DNA from: an uncultured Desulfovibrio sp.
GTDB taxonomy: Bacteria; Desulfobacterota; Desulfovibrionia; Desulfovibrionales; Desulfovibrionaceae
Assembly: GCA_900553145.1 (NCBI GenBank)
Contig: USCL01000058.1
Coordinates: 1 to 16,132 of the forward strand
Direction of reading: 5' to 3'
DNA: 16,132 nt
Shown piece by piece: positions 14,021 to 16,132 of the stretch. The notes below the pieces were generated by a model that had not been told where the DNA came from, did no database searches, and was given only the letters and a program-made list of their open reading frames with translations. Each line of letters begins with the position of its first letter. The first letter of the stretch is position 1. A program made the translations under genes and the position numbers.

Positions 14021-16132
14021 GTCTTGTCATCGCTGCCGTGACCATCGGGGCGACCGTGGCGACGACGCTGTTCGCCAAGGGGCCGCGCTCCTCGAAGGGG
14101 GCGGACATGGCCCCGGCCAACCTCGACGCCTTCCGGCTGACGACCGCCGAGGAGGGGACGGTCATCCCCCGCGTGTTCGGCACGGTCAGGCTGCCGGGGA
14201 ACCTGCTGTACTACGGCGGCCTTTCCAGCGAGCCGGAGTACGAGGAAACGACCGTCGGCGGCAAGGGCGGCAAAAAGAAAAAGCAGAAGGTGCTGCAAGG
14301 CTACCATTACCGCATGGACGTGTGGCAGGGCATCGGCATGGGGCCGCTGGAGCTCGTCGGCGTGTATCAGGACGATCGGCTGCAGACGCAGCAGGGCGGG
14401 GCCGTTACGTGCGCCGAGCAGGTCTGGAACAACGGCACCGGCACGTTCTATCCCGCGCAGGCGGGCCCGTATGCCAGCCGCCTGCCGGGGGTGGCCCACA
14501 TCTGGCTCCGGCAGTTCTATTTGGGGTTCAACGTCTCCATGATGCCGACGCTGCATTACGTGGTCCGGTTCTGCGGGGACATCCCGCTGGAAAGCGCGAT
14601 CCTGCCCAACGGCGTGAACCCGGCGGCGATCATCCTGCAATTGCTCCTCGACGCCGGGGCTTCGTGGGCTTCCATCGACAAGGCGAGCTTTTCCTCGGCC
14701 GCCGCGTTCTGGGCGAAAAAAGGCTATGGCCTGAACATCGTGTTCTCGCGCCAGAAGCCTGTGCGCGATCACATCGTGCAGGTGCTCGGCACGGTGGGCG
14801 GCTGGCTCGTCGAGCGTGCCGACGGGACGCTCTCCTTGCGGGCTCCGGACCCGGATGTGCGGCCCTCGGCCACGCTCGGCGAAGGCGATTTTTTGGAAGG
14901 CTCCTTTTCCTTCAAGCGGGCGGCGTGGGATACGACGTGGAACGATCTTTCCGGCAAGTTCACCGACGCGGCACAGGATTATTCCGAGCGCGCCGTGACC
15001 GCCAACAACGCGGCCTCCATCCAGCTCCTCGGGATGCGGCGCAAGAAAAGCGTGGATCTGACCGCCTTCACCGACCGCAAAGCGGCGCAGCGGCGCATCG
15101 AGGAACTGCGGGACGTGGAATCCTATCCGGCGGCCTCGTTCTCGTTCGACGTGTCGCGTGACCATGCCCATATCGAGCAGGGGCAGATCCTTGAAATCAC
15201 GCACGCGCGCTTCGGCCTTTCCGGGGTACGGGTGCGTGTGCTCGAAGTCGTGCGCGGGAACCTGTCCGAGAACCGCATCTCGATTCAGGCCAGGCAGGTC
15301 GTGGAGCGGCTGTCCGGGACCTTCGTGCCGCCGGGGGAAACCCTGCCCGATCCGATGGCCCCGCCGATCGTCGTCTATCCGCCGGTCAGCGGCATCCCGC
15401 CGTGGTCCGCGCCGGATCTTTCGCCGGTCCCCCTGCTGTACACGCGCCTCTTCGAACTGCCGCGGAACCCGGAAACCGGCTCCGAGCCAGCGGTGCTCGT
15501 GCTGGCGGCGCGGGAACGGCTTTCCGAGGAAGGGCTGTTGGTGGAACGTTCCGCCACGAGCGCCGACTACAGCCCCGTCGCCCTGCTGTCCGCCCCATGG
15601 GCGCAATACGGGACGCTTGCCGAAGCGTATCCGGCGGGCACGCGCGCCGTGGACGACACGCAGGGGCTGCTGTTCCGGCCCTATAAGGAAGATCCGTCCT
15701 TCGGCCCGGTCAGCCGGACGGAACTGTTCGGGGCGCAGCGCATGGCGCTTGTCGACGACGAGCTGATGCTTTTCCAGACGGTCGTGCTTGAGGGGGCCGA
15801 GACGACCCGCCTCTCCGGCATCGTGCGGGGCTACATGAACACGTCCGTCCAGACGCACCGGTCTGGAGCGCCGATCTGGGTATTCCGGCGCCCCGGCGAG
15901 GGGAATACGGTGCAGGGGCTGGCCATAGGCAGCCACAACATCAAGCTGCGGCCCGTTTCGGGGGACGAGGTGCTCGGCGCGGATCGGGTGAGCCGCCTAC
16001 CTTTCACCATGAGCGGAAAGGCGATGGCCCCGTGGCCCGTTGTGGGGCTGCGGGCCGTGCGTACGGGGGATTCCGTCGCCGTAAGCTGGTGCCCGGTGGA
16101 CGTTGCTTTCGGCGGGGCGGGGACGCGCTCCG
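14011..16132 (+). CDS. Tail tip / host-specificity protein (GTA gp15-like), 3' end outside window
   Basis: At least 707 residues are visible and the frame is open to the right edge. It begins with a hydrophobic stretch (residues 2-21, GIGLVIAAVTIGATVATTLF), then VIPRVFGTVRLPGNLLYYGGL, a Lys/Gly loop near 83-95, YHYRMDVWQGIGMGPLELVGVYQDD, and a long central region with the PVRDHIVQVLGTVGGWLVERADGTL segment typical of phage tail_3-type domains. TRLSGIVRGYMNT at about 599-611, followed by a His-containing loop and APIWVF, matches the C-terminal region of GTA gp15 and related tip proteins. The protein should cap the tail and contact the host. GGGAGGGGG (13999-14007) precedes ATG 14011. No glycoside-hydrolase TIM barrel is apparent in the visible part. 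Confidence 0.85.
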   Translation, partial: MGIGLVIAAVTIGATVATTLFAKGPRSSKGADMAPANLDAFRLTTAEEGTVIPRVFGTVRLPGNLLYYGGLSSEPEYEETTVGGKGGKKKKQKVLQGYHYRMDVWQGIGMGPLELVGVYQDDRLQTQQGGAVTCAEQVWNNGTGTFYPAQAGPYASRLPGVAHIWLRQFYLGFNVSMMPTLHYVVRFCGDIPLESAILPNGVNPAAIILQLLLDAGASWASIDKASFSSAAAFWAKKGYGLNIVFSRQKPVRDHIVQVLGTVGGWLVERADGTLSLRAPDPDVRPSATLGEGDFLEGSFSFKRAAWDTTWNDLSGKFTDAAQDYSERAVTANNAASIQLLGMRRKKSVDLTAFTDRKAAQRRIEELRDVESYPAASFSFDVSRDHAHIEQGQILEITHARFGLSGVRVRVLEVVRGNLSENRISIQARQVVERLSGTFVPPGETLPDPMAPPIVVYPPVSGIPPWSAPDLSPVPLLYTRLFELPRNPETGSEPAVLVLAARERLSEEGLLVERSATSADYSPVALLSAPWAQYGTLAEAYPAGTRAVDDTQGLLFRPYKEDPSFGPVSRTELFGAQRMALVDDELMLFQTVVLEGAETTRLSGIVRGYMNTSVQTHRSGAPIWVFRRPGEGNTVQGLAIGSHNIKLRPVSGDEVLGADRVSRLPFTMSGKAMAPWPVVGLRAVRTGDSVAVSWCPVDVAFGGAGTRS

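Noticed and set aside
14257..14295. Lys/Gly-rich run in the tip protein as a nuclear-localisation-like or frameshift signal
   Set aside because: A Gly/Lys loop at this place is common in this tip-protein family, and the frame continues normally on both sides.
1..16132. CRISPR arrays, tRNA genes, integrase or insertion sequences
   Set aside because: No regularly spaced direct repeats, tRNA-like cloverleaf, recombinase motif or IS-type terminal repeats were found on reading both strands.

Overview
The window joins one host-type metabolic gene to a long run of phage structural genes. Positions 1-1940 (minus strand) hold most of a molybdenum/tungsten formate dehydrogenase of the FdhF (FDH-H) type. 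It is a selenoprotein: an in-frame UGA at 1538-1536 is followed, at the same 18-nt distance as I count from memory in E. coli fdhF, by a hairpin with a GGUCU loop (SECIS). The plus strand from about 2249 to the right edge holds head, connector and tail genes of a Mu-like phage with a non-contractile tail.

The G+C-rich sequence, a selenocysteine FDH and GC-rich hairpins scattered between genes would suit a Desulfovibrionaceae-type anaerobe (Desulfovibrio/Bilophila). That is an inference from general character, not a database result.

Layout of the phage part: head protease (gpI-like) with a probable internally initiated scaffold (2249-3370); major capsid gpT-like (3669-4613); connector proteins gp36-like and gp37-like (4750-5618); tail tube (5628-6590); tail assembly chaperone pair (6929-7458); short tape measure (7468-8649); three virion/tail proteins (8685-12480); hub of the BR0599/DUF2163 family (12480-13253); NlpC/P60 peptidase (13505-14020); and a large GTA-gp15-like tip protein that runs off the right end (14011-16132). 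From 8685 onward most genes overlap by a few bases (ATGA, TGATG, 10 nt), apart from a 251-bp gap before the peptidase, so translation is probably coupled. No sheath or baseplate gene is seen, so the particle should be siphovirus-like. The hub-peptidase-tip order is that of gene transfer agents and B3/RcapMu-type transposable siphophages.

Notable points: (1) the chaperone overlap carries a complete three-part -1 frameshift cassette: an internal Shine-Dalgarno, the slippery heptamer T TTT TTC and an 8-bp stem-loop; (2) the phage block starts at the protease gene and abuts fdhF, without the terminase, portal or gpF genes that normally precede it, suggesting a truncated, rearranged or domesticated (possibly GTA-like) element; (3) the three large gaps in the head/tail region are filled with related GC-rich hairpins unlike normal phage intergenic DNA; (4) the hub has cysteines spaced like the Fe-S ligands I recall for lambda gpL. 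No integrase, repressor, lysis gene, tRNA or CRISPR array is visible.
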